Assembly: GCF_004006395.2 (NCBI RefSeq)
Contig: NZ_CP029758.2
Coordinates: 3,720,001-3,784,000 of the forward strand
Origin: Clostridium sp. AWRP
GTDB lineage: Bacteria; Bacillota; Clostridia; Clostridiales; Clostridiaceae
Direction: 5' to 3'
DNA length: 64,000 nt
The translations under genes were made by a program, and so were the position numbers. The notes beneath the pieces were generated by a model, which saw only the letters and a program-made list of their open reading frames with translations, was not told the origin of the DNA and ran no database searches. Shown here in pieces: positions 17,130 to 25,501 of this stretch; position 1 is the stretch's first letter; each line of letters begins with the position of its first letter.

Positions 17130-17156
17130 GAAATTTTATTTTCATTTCGAAATGCT
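17130..17156. repeat. 27-bp target-site repeat, copy 1
   Basis: GAAATTTTATTTTCATTTCG followed by AAATGCT. The same 27 bases recur exactly at 18808-18834 and with two differences at 20485-20511, at the three outer or shared edges of the two insertion sequences. Confidence 0.8.
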
Positions 17157-17157
17157 T

Positions 17158-18807
17158 ATGATTGAATTGTGATAATGTCTTAGTATACCGCATTTGATTA
17201 TGTCCCAAATAAATAAGTTTATAGTATAATAAAACCTCATGACTAAGAAGTGAGGTGGACAAAATCAGAAAGGTAGTTTTAACAATGAATGAGAATGCAA
17301 AATATAACATAATCAAGAAATTAGTAGAGAGCAATGGTAACAAGCAAAGAGCTGCTGTACAGATTAACTGTACTGTTAGGCACATTAACAGAATGATTAA
17401 AGGGTATAAAGAGCAGGGAAAAGCCTTTTTTATACATGGAAATCGTGGTAAAAAACCTGTCCATGCTTTAGATAATTCTACAAAACAGACTATTGTTGAC
17501 TTATATCGAACAAAATATGAAGGCACCAATTTAACTCATTTTTCAGAACTCTTAAAAGAATTTGAAGGAATCAAAGTTTCATCAAACACTATACGTTCCA
17601 TCCTTTTGCAGGAATTCATCCTGTCTCCTAAGGCAAAACGTTCTTCTAAGAAGGCTCTATACACTAAACTTAAAGATATGCAAAAATCTACAAAGTCAAA
17701 AAAGCAGGCTAGTGTTATTCAAAGTTCTATTCTTGCTATCGAAGATGCTCATCCTAGGCGTCCGAGATGTGCCTACTTTGGAGAAATGCTTCAGATGGAT
17801 GCTTCTCTTCATCCTTGGTTTGGTGGAGAAAAAAGTCAGCTTCATATAGCTGTAGATGATGCCACAGGTGCTATTGTAGGTGCTTATTTCGATGTTCAAG
17901 AAACGCTAAATGGATATTACCATGTACTTGAGCAAATATTGAAAACCTATGGTATTCCTTATATGTTTTACACCGATAGGCGTACAGTTTTTGAGTATAA
18001 ACAAAAGAAATCCCCTTCTATCGAAGAGGACACTTTTACCCAATTCGGTTATGCCTGCAAGCAGTTAGGAATTGAGATTAAAACCAGCAGCATTCCACAA
18101 GCCAAGGGGCGTGTGGAACGAATGTTTCAAACACTGCAATCACGACTTCCTATCGAATTGCGTTTAGCTGGTATAAGCACGATTGAGCAGGCAAATGAAT
18201 TTTTAAACTCCTACATAAAAAAATTCAATGCTCGATTTGCTTTACCTGTTGATAATATCAAATCTGTATTCGAAACGCAACCTGATATTGAGAAAATCAA
18301 TTTAATTCTTGGTGTACTTGCTAGTAGGAAAGTAGACAATGGGAGTTGTGTAAAATACAATAAAGGATATTATCTTCCAGTAGATGCTAATGGTCACCCA
18401 GTATATTACCATAAAGGTACCTGCGGTATAGTAATAAAGGCATTTAACAATGATCTATATTTTTGTGCAAACGAAAAAGTTTATGCACTTGAATTGCTTC
18501 CAGATCATGTTCCTTCATCAAAAAATTTTGATCTTGCGAAGACCTCAAAAACTCCAAAGAAACACTATATACCGCCGATGAGTCACCCATGGAAGCAGGC
18601 TTCATTTGAACATTATTGCAATAAGCAGGCTCATAGACAAAAAGAAAACATAGCTTAAAGAACTAAAAAGCCCTTTTACTTAAAAAACTTTAAGTTGATG
18701 GATGTGTTTGCTATACCTAAAAATAATGTTATAAGCGTAACAAAGCACCAGCTATTGCTGGTGCTAATAATTAAAACTTTTTGGGACATTTTCAAAATTA
18801 GTTGACA
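17158..18807 (+). mobile_element. IS1202/ISNCY-type insertion sequence, copy 1
   Basis: 1650 bp with one transposase gene. Subterminal inverted motifs ATGTCCCAAA (left, near 17201) and TTTGGGACAT (right, near 18780) face each other, and the right end reads AGTTGACA. A 27-bp direct repeat flanks it, a length typical of IS1202 relatives. An ATTGCTGGTGC/GCACCAGCTAT hairpin follows the transposase gene inside the element. Confidence 0.88.
17285..18658 (+). CDS. ISNCY/IS1202-family transposase, copy 1
   Basis: A DDE transposase of 457 residues from ATG 17285 (an upstream GTG at 17255 would add 10). It has an N-terminal helix-turn-helix (NGNKQRAAVQINCTVRHINR), a DDE/rve core with D172 (LQMDASLHPWFG), D231 (FYTDRRTVFE) and E278 (GRVERMFQ), and a C-terminal beta-barrel-like domain. 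It is intact and differs from copy 2 at residue 118 (K here, N there). Confidence 0.92.
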   Translation: MNENAKYNIIKKLVESNGNKQRAAVQINCTVRHINRMIKGYKEQGKAFFIHGNRGKKPVHALDNSTKQTIVDLYRTKYEGTNLTHFSELLKEFEGIKVSSNTIRSILLQEFILSPKAKRSSKKALYTKLKDMQKSTKSKKQASVIQSSILAIEDAHPRRPRCAYFGEMLQMDASLHPWFGGEKSQLHIAVDDATGAIVGAYFDVQETLNGYYHVLEQILKTYGIPYMFYTDRRTVFEYKQKKSPSIEEDTFTQFGYACKQLGIEIKTSSIPQAKGRVERMFQTLQSRLPIELRLAGISTIEQANEFLNSYIKKFNARFALPVDNIKSVFETQPDIEKINLILGVLASRKVDNGSCVKYNKGYYLPVDANGHPVYYHKGTCGIVIKAFNNDLYFCANEKVYALELLPDHVPSSKNFDLAKTSKTPKKHYIPPMSHPWKQASFEHYCNKQAHRQKENIA

Positions 18808-18834
18808 GAAATTTTATTTTCATTTCGAAATGCT
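18808..18834. repeat. 27-bp target-site repeat, copy 2 (between the two IS copies)
   Basis: Identical to 17130-17156. It is the only sequence between the two IS copies, so they share one target repeat. Confidence 0.8.
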
Positions 18835-20484
18835 ATGATTGAATTGTGATAATGTCTTAGTATACCGCATTTGATTATGTCCCAAATAAATAAGTTTATA
18901 GTATAATAAAACCTCATGACTAAGAAGTGAGGTGGACAAAATCAGAAAGGTAGTTTTAACAATGAATGAGAATGCAAAATATAACATAATCAAGAAATTA
19001 GTAGAAAGCAATGGTAACAAGCAAAGAGCTGCTGTACAGATTAACTGTACTGTTAGGCACATTAACAGAATGATTAAAGGGTATAAAGAGCAGGGAAAAG
19101 CCTTTTTTATACATGGAAATCGTGGTAAAAAACCTGTCCATGCTTTAGATAATTCTACAAAACAGACTATTGTTGACTTATATCGAACAAAATATGAAGG
19201 CACCAATTTAACTCATTTTTCAGAACTCTTAAAAGAATTTGAAGGAATCAAAGTTTCATCAAACACTATACGTTCCATCCTTTTGCAGGAATTCATCCTG
19301 TCTCCTAAGGCAAACCGTTCTTCTAAGAAGGCTCTATACACTAAACTTAAAGATATGCAAAAATCTACAAAGTCAAAAAAGCAGGCTAGTGTTATTCAAA
19401 GTTCTATTCTTGCTATCGAAGATGCTCATCCTAGGCGTCCGAGATGTGCCTACTTTGGAGAAATGCTTCAGATGGATGCTTCTCTTCATCCTTGGTTTGG
19501 TGGAGAAAAAAGTCAGCTTCATATAGCTGTAGATGATGCCACAGGTGCTATTGTAGGTGCTTATTTCGATGTTCAAGAAACGCTAAATGGATATTACCAT
19601 GTACTTGAGCAAATATTGAAAACCTATGGTATTCCTTATATGTTTTACACCGATAGGCGTACAGTTTTTGAGTATAAACAAAAGAAATCCCCTTCTATCG
19701 AAGAGGACACTTTTACCCAATTCGGTTATGCCTGCAAGCAGTTAGGAATTGAGATTAAAACCAGCAGCATTCCACAAGCCAAGGGGCGTGTGGAACGAAT
19801 GTTTCAAACACTGCAATCACGACTTCCTATCGAATTGCGTTTAGCTGGTATAAGCACGATTGAGCAGGCAAATGAATTTTTAAATTCCTACATAAAAAAA
19901 TTCAATGCTCGATTTGCTTTACCTGTTGATAATATCAAATCTGTATTCGAAACGCAACCTGATATTGAGAAAATCAATTTAATTCTTGGTGTACTTGCTA
20001 GTAGGAAAGTAGACAATGGGAGTTGTGTAAAATACAATAAAGGATATTATCTTCCAGTAGATGCTAATGGTCACCCAGTATATTACCATAAAGGTACCTG
20101 CGGTATAGTAATAAAGGCATTTAACAATGATCTATATTTTTGTGCAAACGAAAAAGTTTATGCACTTGAATTGCTTCCGGATCATGTTCCTTCATCAAAA
20201 AATTTTGATCTTGCGAAGACCTCAAAAACTCCAAAGAAACACTATATACCGCCAATGAGTCACCCATGGAAGCAGGCTTCATTTGAACATTATTGCAATA
20301 AGCAGGCTCATAGACAAAAAGAAAACATAGCTTAAAGAACTAAAAAGCCCTTTTACTTAAAAAACTTTAAGTTGATGGATGTGTTTGCTATACCTAAAAA
20401 TAATGTTATAAGCGTAACAAAGCACCAGCTATTGCTGGTGCTAATAATTAAAACTTTTTGGGACATTTTCAAAATTAGTTGACA
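18835..20484 (+). mobile_element. IS1202/ISNCY-type insertion sequence, copy 2
   Basis: 1650 bp, the same length as copy 1 and nearly identical, with only a handful of base differences seen when the two are read side by side. Same orientation, so the pair forms a head-to-tail tandem. Confidence 0.88.
18962..20335 (+). CDS. ISNCY/IS1202-family transposase, copy 2
   Basis: 457 residues, intact, with the same helix-turn-helix and DDE residues as copy 1 and one visible amino-acid difference (N118). Two intact genes in tandem mean either could move both elements. Confidence 0.92.
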   Translation: MNENAKYNIIKKLVESNGNKQRAAVQINCTVRHINRMIKGYKEQGKAFFIHGNRGKKPVHALDNSTKQTIVDLYRTKYEGTNLTHFSELLKEFEGIKVSSNTIRSILLQEFILSPKANRSSKKALYTKLKDMQKSTKSKKQASVIQSSILAIEDAHPRRPRCAYFGEMLQMDASLHPWFGGEKSQLHIAVDDATGAIVGAYFDVQETLNGYYHVLEQILKTYGIPYMFYTDRRTVFEYKQKKSPSIEEDTFTQFGYACKQLGIEIKTSSIPQAKGRVERMFQTLQSRLPIELRLAGISTIEQANEFLNSYIKKFNARFALPVDNIKSVFETQPDIEKINLILGVLASRKVDNGSCVKYNKGYYLPVDANGHPVYYHKGTCGIVIKAFNNDLYFCANEKVYALELLPDHVPSSKNFDLAKTSKTPKKHYIPPMSHPWKQASFEHYCNKQAHRQKENIA

Positions 20485-20511
20485 GAAATTTTGTTTTCAT
20501 TTTGAAATGCT
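20485..20511. repeat. 27-bp target-site repeat, copy 3
   Basis: Matches copies 1 and 2 except at two positions (G for A at base 9, T for C at base 20). It lies 5 bp after the stop codon of the truncated substrate-binding protein gene. Confidence 0.75.
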
Positions 20512-20516
20512 ATAAG

Positions 20517-21317
20517 TTATTTAATAGCTTTTTCTGCAAAAGAGTTATTAACTATCTTGTTAAAGTCTGGTCTTGAAGGTATTAAACTAGGTTTATAGTT
20601 TTGTATTATATCCACAAGTCTGTTTAAATCCTGCTGCTTTATAACTGGAGTAGTCGCATAAGCATTTATAGCCCTATAATTTTTCACTACAGAAATCAAG
20701 ATATCTTCATCTGTTCCAGGGAAAAATGATTTTATAGCTTCAGCCACTTCTTTATCACTATGTTTTTGAACCCATATTTGTCCTTGATGAATTGCACTTG
20801 TAAATTTCTGAATAGTCTGTGGATTCTTTTCCATATATGATTTAGTTGAAAAATAACAGGTATATGGAAGTACACCAGCAGATTTACCTACTGAAGCAAC
20901 TACGTATCCAGTTTTATCTTTTTCAAGCATACTAGCTGTTGGTTCAAAAAGTGCAACATAATCTCCTGTTTTCGCTTTAAAAGCTCCTCCTGTTGCAGTA
21001 TAAGCAATATTAGTTATCAAGTTAACGTCTTTTCCAGGTTGAATTCCATTTTTCTGCAATACGTACTCCAGAGCCATTTCGGGAACTCCGCCAGGTCTTC
21101 CCCCAATTATACTTTTACCTTTTACAGATTTCCAATCAAAGTTTTTTTCGGCTTTTCTACCAACTAAAAAAGAACCATCTGTAGTTGTAAGTTGTGCAAA
21201 CAGTACGGGGTAATCCTTTCTTTTCTGGTTATATATATATATTGTCTGCTCCGGCCCACAAAATCCAATATCACAACTTTTACTAAGTACCTGCTGCATA
21301 GTTTTATCTGCTACCAT
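20517..21317 (-). pseudogene. 5'-truncated ABC transporter substrate-binding protein (SsuA/ThiY-like)
   Basis: The 266 codons read as the C-terminal four-fifths of a periplasmic-binding protein for a small organic ligand: CDIGFCGPEQTIYIY, DGSFLVGRK, VKGKSIIGGRPGGVPEMALEYVL, and YVALFEPTAS. There is no signal peptide, no lipobox, no N-terminal lobe strand and no ribosome-binding site before the ATG; an in-frame TAG lies a few codons upstream. The gene begins 31 bp after surE, suggesting a deletion that fused it there. No permease or ATPase is adjacent, and the IS pair follows its stop codon. A functional role is unlikely. Confidence 0.75.
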
Positions 21318-21348
21318 TACAAAAACACAAGTTTTTATCTATTTTTTA

Positions 21349-22098
21349 TTAATTAAAAACTTTATCAACCTGTTTAAGCAGTTTAAAATTAGTAAGATCA
21401 TAGTGAAGTGGTGTTAAAGTAACATAACCTTGTTTTATAAAATATCCATCTGTGTCAATAACAAGAGAATCACTCATCTTACCTTTTAATTGAAAAGTCC
21501 TTCCCTCATCTTTGGAATCCACCTCTATAAAATAACCAGTATATCCTCTTTCACCAATTTTGCATACTTTAATTCCTTTTTTTATATTCATAGGCATATT
21601 TAAATTAAATACAACATCATCTTTCATATATTTATCTTCAAGCTTTTCCAGCACTTCTGAAACACATTTTGCTGCATCCTCATATTCTCCTTCAACTCCA
21701 TCTTCAACTTCCATAGATGCAGCCAGTGAAGGTATTTTATTAATAGCAGCCTCAATAGCTGCAGAAACCGTACCAGAATACAATACGTCCAATCCAATAT
21801 TCAATCCATTATTTATTCCAGATAACACCATATCTATATTTCCATCTACAATTTTATCTATTGCAATCTTTACACAATCTGCAGGTGTACCAGTGACGCT
21901 GTAGGCTTTCGATTTTATTCCTTCAAGCTTCACTTGTTTGACAAATAAAGGATCTCTTACTGTTATAGAATGACTGCTGGCACTTTTTTCAACATCCGGC
22001 GCAACAATTATCACTTCATGCTTTTTTTCTAATTCTTTAGCTAATGCATATATTCCTTTTGCATTAACTCCATCGTCGTTGGTCAATAATAATTTCAT
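21349..22098 (-). CDS. surE: 5'/3'-nucleotidase SurE
   Basis: Metal-dependent survival-protein nucleotidase that removes phosphate from nucleoside monophosphates. The 249 residues begin MKLLLTNDDG with the metal-binding Asp pair (D8, D9), followed by VAPDVEKSASSHSIT, the YSVTGTPADCV motif, and SGINNGLNIGLDVLYSGTVSAAIEA. Full length. It is monocistronic or formerly led the damaged gene at 20517. Confidence 0.96.
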   Translation of the reverse strand: MKLLLTNDDGVNAKGIYALAKELEKKHEVIIVAPDVEKSASSHSITVRDPLFVKQVKLEGIKSKAYSVTGTPADCVKIAIDKIVDGNIDMVLSGINNGLNIGLDVLYSGTVSAAIEAAINKIPSLAASMEVEDGVEGEYEDAAKCVSEVLEKLEDKYMKDDVVFNLNMPMNIKKGIKVCKIGERGYTGYFIEVDSKDEGRTFQLKGKMSDSLVIDTDGYFIKQGYVTLTPLHYDLTNFKLLKQVDKVFN

Positions 22099-22213
22099 AA
22101 ATTAGCCTCCACACTTATATAAATTGATCATTTAAAACTATTCTACTACAAATACAGAAAATTAAATGTAGAAATAAATAAAAAATAATAATTTAAAACT
22201 ATTTTTATATCTG

Positions 22214-22272
22214 TTGACATATATATCATTAAATGATATAGTATATTAAATGATATGTCATTAAATGATATA
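22214..22272 (+). promoter_or_regulatory. Promoter and PadR-type operators
   Basis: TTGACA (22214-22219), 17 bases, TATAGT (22237-22242). The spacer is filled by a perfect palindrome TATATCATT-A-AATGATATA (22222-22240), and a second, imperfect copy (22253-22272) lies downstream of the promoter and just before the ribosome-binding site. Their position predicts repression of this operon by its own PadR product. Confidence 0.75.
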
Positions 22273-22284
22273 CAGGAGGTAAAA

Positions 22285-22617
22285 ATGGCTAGAAACAATT
22301 CTTTGGAAATGGGTGAACTTACAGACGCATACTATTATATTTTGCTATCTTTAATAAAACCAAAGCACGGCTATTTGATTATGAAATCAGTTGAGAAAAT
22401 GTCAGAAGGCAAGTTTTCAATAGGTCCTGCATCTTTATATACAAGTATAAAAAAACTTCTTGATGCAAAACTCATAAAACTTACAGAGGAATCAGATCAA
22501 AAAAAAGTTTATATTGCTACAGATAAAGGTATTCAATTTCTAAAAAATGAAGTTGGAAGGAAACGTAAGATGGTTCAAATTGCAGAAGAAATCTTTAATA
22601 GCGAGGAGATGTTATAG
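22285..22617 (+). CDS. PadR family transcriptional regulator
   Basis: 110 residues from ATG 22285, set by AGGAGGT 5 bases upstream (the open frame begins earlier). The winged helix is clear: LTDAYYYILLSLIKPKHGYLIMKSVEKMS, FSIGPASLYTSIKKLLDAKLIKL and KVYIATDKGIQFLKNE. PadR proteins repress drug or stress genes, often their own operon; the palindromes in its promoter fit autoregulation. It is followed 3 bases later by the DUF2812 gene. A second such pair is at 55454-56303. Confidence 0.93.
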   Translation: MARNNSLEMGELTDAYYYILLSLIKPKHGYLIMKSVEKMSEGKFSIGPASLYTSIKKLLDAKLIKLTEESDQKKVYIATDKGIQFLKNEVGRKRKMVQIAEEIFNSEEML

Positions 22618-22620
22618 TAT

Positions 22621-23370
22621 ATGTCCAACACAAAATATGTCATGAGCAAAGGAGTAGCTTTTGGAGAAGAAGAAGAAATGGAAATGCTCTCTGATTATGC
22701 AAGCAAAGGCTGGGTTTTATATAAATTTAGCTTTATGGGATACAAACTTAAAAAAGCTAAACCTGAAAAACTGCAATATTCTCTAGATTATAGATATAAT
22801 GCAGATGAAGAATACTTTTCGTACTTTAAAGAAGCAGGATGGAATCATATATGTTCTGCATCAAATTCAATGCATATATTCAGTGCCCCTGAAGATACAA
22901 AACCAATTTATACAGACAGTGATACCAAATCAGAAAAATATATAAGCCAGTATAAATTAACTAAAAAAATCGCAGTGCCATCATTTTTATTCCTTATTGT
23001 ATGCTCTATTTTATTTATTATTTTATTATCACTTGCTAAATATAATTATATACCTCACATATATATAAAAATTGGGGGTATTATTTTAATACCTACATTA
23101 ATAATAACATTAATAATAACTATTGTTACAGGACTACCTTGTATATCTTATTACACTACATTAAATAGAATTAAGGATGGTTCTTCAACTCATGTAAATC
23201 ATAAAACATTAAAAAAATTATTAGATACATTAGCAGCAATTGCACCTATATTAGTAATATCTCTGTTCCTTTTAAGTCTATTTAACATTATAATTATAAG
23301 CATAGCAGCGTTTTTGTTAATTGGTCTAATTGCTTTCATAACTTGTCTATTAAGTATGTTCGTAAAATAA
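22621..23370 (+). CDS. DUF2812 membrane protein
   Basis: 249 residues. The N-terminal half is the soluble DUF2812 domain (EEMEMLSDYASKGWVLYKFSFMGYKLKKAKPEKLQYSLDYR), followed by four hydrophobic stretches at about 120-140, 145-170, 200-222 and 224-245. The family is almost always encoded with PadR and has no known biochemical role; an envelope-stress or antimicrobial response is the usual guess. It is translationally close-coupled to the PadR gene. Confidence 0.85.
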   Translation: MSNTKYVMSKGVAFGEEEEMEMLSDYASKGWVLYKFSFMGYKLKKAKPEKLQYSLDYRYNADEEYFSYFKEAGWNHICSASNSMHIFSAPEDTKPIYTDSDTKSEKYISQYKLTKKIAVPSFLFLIVCSILFIILLSLAKYNYIPHIYIKIGGIILIPTLIITLIITIVTGLPCISYYTTLNRIKDGSSTHVNHKTLKKLLDTLAAIAPILVISLFLLSLFNIIIISIAAFLLIGLIAFITCLLSMFVK

Positions 23371-23380
23371 AAAATAAACC

Positions 23381-23422
23381 AAATAAAAGGTGAACAATTA
23401 TGAATTGAACACCTTTTATTTT
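23381..23422. terminator. Bidirectional terminator
   Basis: AAATAAAAGGTG pairs with CACCTTTTATT, with an inner GTTCA-type extension. A and T runs on both sides serve the DUF2812 gene and the convergent yjfF-like gene. Confidence 0.8.
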
Positions 23423-23447
23423 ATCCTAACTTTAAATATAAAACTCA

Positions 23448-24455
23448 TCAGCTTATAACAACCTTTTTCTTTTCTTCTCTAATAACAATAATTCTCTGAA
23501 GTGCAATAAATATAAATAGCAGCATTCCTACTGCAATCTTTGTCCACCAAGAATTAAGATTTCCTTGAAACATTATAAGGCTTTGAATTATACCCATAGT
23601 TAAAACACCAAATACAGGTCCTATAGGATATCCTGATCCTCCTGTTAGTAATATTCCTCCTATTACACAAGCTGCAATAGCATCCATCTCCGTTCCCATA
23701 CAATGTAAACCGTAACCGGATAGTGTATATAAAGTAAATAACAGTCCAGCTAAAGAAGAACAAAAACCAGATACAGTATAAACAAGAATTTTAACTTTTC
23801 CAGTATTTAGACCCATAAGCATAGCTGAATTTTCATTTCCGCCAATTGCATATACGGTTCTACCAAACCTTGTATACTTTAATACAAATATAGCAACTGC
23901 AGCTACTATCAAACTAACAATTACATTAATAGATATCGCTACACCTGGCCCAATGGGTATTCTAACTCCTGAAATAGCAGTAAATACCGGATTTTTAATA
24001 CTTATAGTATTTATACTTATAACATAACTTGAGCCTCGTGCAAAGAACATACCTGCTAATGTTACAATCCATGGATGAAGATCAAATTTTTCTACTAATA
24101 TCCCCTGAACTGTTCCAAATACAATACCTACAATTAAAACAAAAATCATAACCAAAAATGGATTAACTCCATTTTGCAATAAACTTGCAGTAATCATACT
24201 TATAAAAGCTATCATAGAACCTACAGAAAGATCTATTCCACCTGTAATAATAACAAAAGTCTGGCCAATAGCTAAAACTATTAAATAAGCATTATCTATA
24301 AAAAGGTTTGCTAATACTTGTCCTGAAAAAAATCCACTAAACATAACAGATCCAATTAGAAATAATACTATAAACAAACCAATTGTAGCGTAAATCGAAA
24401 TAAATGATGAATTCAATTTTAAAATCTTCTTCTTATTAGTTAACCCTTTTATCAT
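23448..24455 (-). CDS. yjfF: Sugar ABC transporter permease, YjfF-like
   Basis: 335 residues, about eight to nine membrane segments, branched-chain/ribose-type permease fold (GQTFVIITGGIDLSVGSMIAF, then a C-terminal AACVIGGILLTGGSGYPIGPVFG). It is the second permease of the transporter whose ATPase, other permease and binding protein precede it. Start ATG overlaps the previous stop codon by 4 bases (ATGA). In E. coli the YtfQRT-YjfF system takes up galactofuranose; the sugar here is inferred, not seen. Confidence 0.86.
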   Translation of the reverse strand: MIKGLTNKKKILKLNSSFISIYATIGLFIVLFLIGSVMFSGFFSGQVLANLFIDNAYLIVLAIGQTFVIITGGIDLSVGSMIAFISMITASLLQNGVNPFLVMIFVLIVGIVFGTVQGILVEKFDLHPWIVTLAGMFFARGSSYVISINTISIKNPVFTAISGVRIPIGPGVAISINVIVSLIVAAVAIFVLKYTRFGRTVYAIGGNENSAMLMGLNTGKVKILVYTVSGFCSSLAGLLFTLYTLSGYGLHCMGTEMDAIAACVIGGILLTGGSGYPIGPVFGVLTMGIIQSLIMFQGNLNSWWTKIAVGMLLFIFIALQRIIVIREEKKKVVIS

Positions 24456-25501
24456 ACACGAGCCACCTCTTTTTCAGGTTTACTTTTAGTTGTATTATTT
24501 TTTGATTTCTTTCTTACTAGCATTTTTCTAAATGCCTCAGATTGTATAATACAAACTATTATAACTACTATGGCTTTAACTACAAGAGTAATTTCTGGAG
24601 CCACTCCCATACTATAAATGGTTGTTGTTAAGGCTTGTATAAATATTGCTCCTACTACTGTTCCTCCTAAATAAAATCTACCACCTGCCATAGAGGTTCC
24701 TCCAATAACAGTAGCTAATATAGCATCTAATTCCATCCACAATCCTACATTGTTTGCATCTGCACTCTTTATGTTAGAGCATAAAATAATGCCTGCAATA
24801 CCTGCTAGAATACCAGATATAATATACAATGAGAAAATAACTTTTCGTGCCCTTATACCACAGTATTTGCTGGCACTGCTATTTACACCTATAGATTCAA
24901 CAAATAAACCTAATGCTGTTTTTCTAATAAGTAAATAAATTGCAAAAACAATTACAGCAGCAATAATTATTGCCACAGGTAAAAAAATATATCCTGTTCC
25001 TATAAAAATAAATGACTTATTAGTAAATGTTAGTATTTGGCCACCTGTAATAAGTTGGGCTATACCTCTTCCAACTATGTATAGAATAAGGGTAGCAACC
25101 ATGGGTTGAATTTCAATATAAGCTACCAAGAAACCATTCCATATTCCACAAAGTACTCCTACTATTGCTCCTGATAACACTGCCTCTGGAACAGAACCAC
25201 CTCCAACTATAACTGTTGCAGAAGCGGAAGCACTTATAGCAATTATAGATCCAACAGAAATATCTATTCCTTGGGTGGCAATAACTATTGTCATACCTAA
25301 AGATATTAATATAAGTGGCGCTGAATGATTAAGTATATCTATTACATTTCCAAATAAGTGTCCATCCCTAATTGTTATATTAAGAAAACCTGGTCTTACT
25401 AAAAAATTCAATAAAAGCAGCGCAATTAATGCTGCTAACGGCCAAAATATCTGCATATGATAAAATTTCATAAATATATTGGAAGTTTTAGTATTATGCA
25501 C
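24452..25501 (-). CDS. ytfT: Sugar ABC transporter permease, YtfT-like
   Basis: 349 residues, multi-spanning, with the ribose-type permease signature GMTIVIATQGIDISVGSIIA and a C-terminal LATVIGGTSMAGGRFYLGGTVVG. I start at GTG 25501 because GGAAGGAGG lies 8 bases upstream; the ATG at 25522 would itself overlap that site. The start overlaps the end of the ATPase gene by 8 bp, so translation is coupled. It pairs with the YjfF-like permease to form the channel. Confidence 0.86.
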   Translation of the reverse strand: MHNTKTSNIFMKFYHMQIFWPLAALIALLLLNFLVRPGFLNITIRDGHLFGNVIDILNHSAPLILISLGMTIVIATQGIDISVGSIIAISASASATVIVGGGSVPEAVLSGAIVGVLCGIWNGFLVAYIEIQPMVATLILYIVGRGIAQLITGGQILTFTNKSFIFIGTGYIFLPVAIIIAAVIVFAIYLLIRKTALGLFVESIGVNSSASKYCGIRARKVIFSLYIISGILAGIAGIILCSNIKSADANNVGLWMELDAILATVIGGTSMAGGRFYLGGTVVGAIFIQALTTTIYSMGVAPEITLVVKAIVVIIVCIIQSEAFRKMLVRKKSKNNTTKSKPEKEVARV

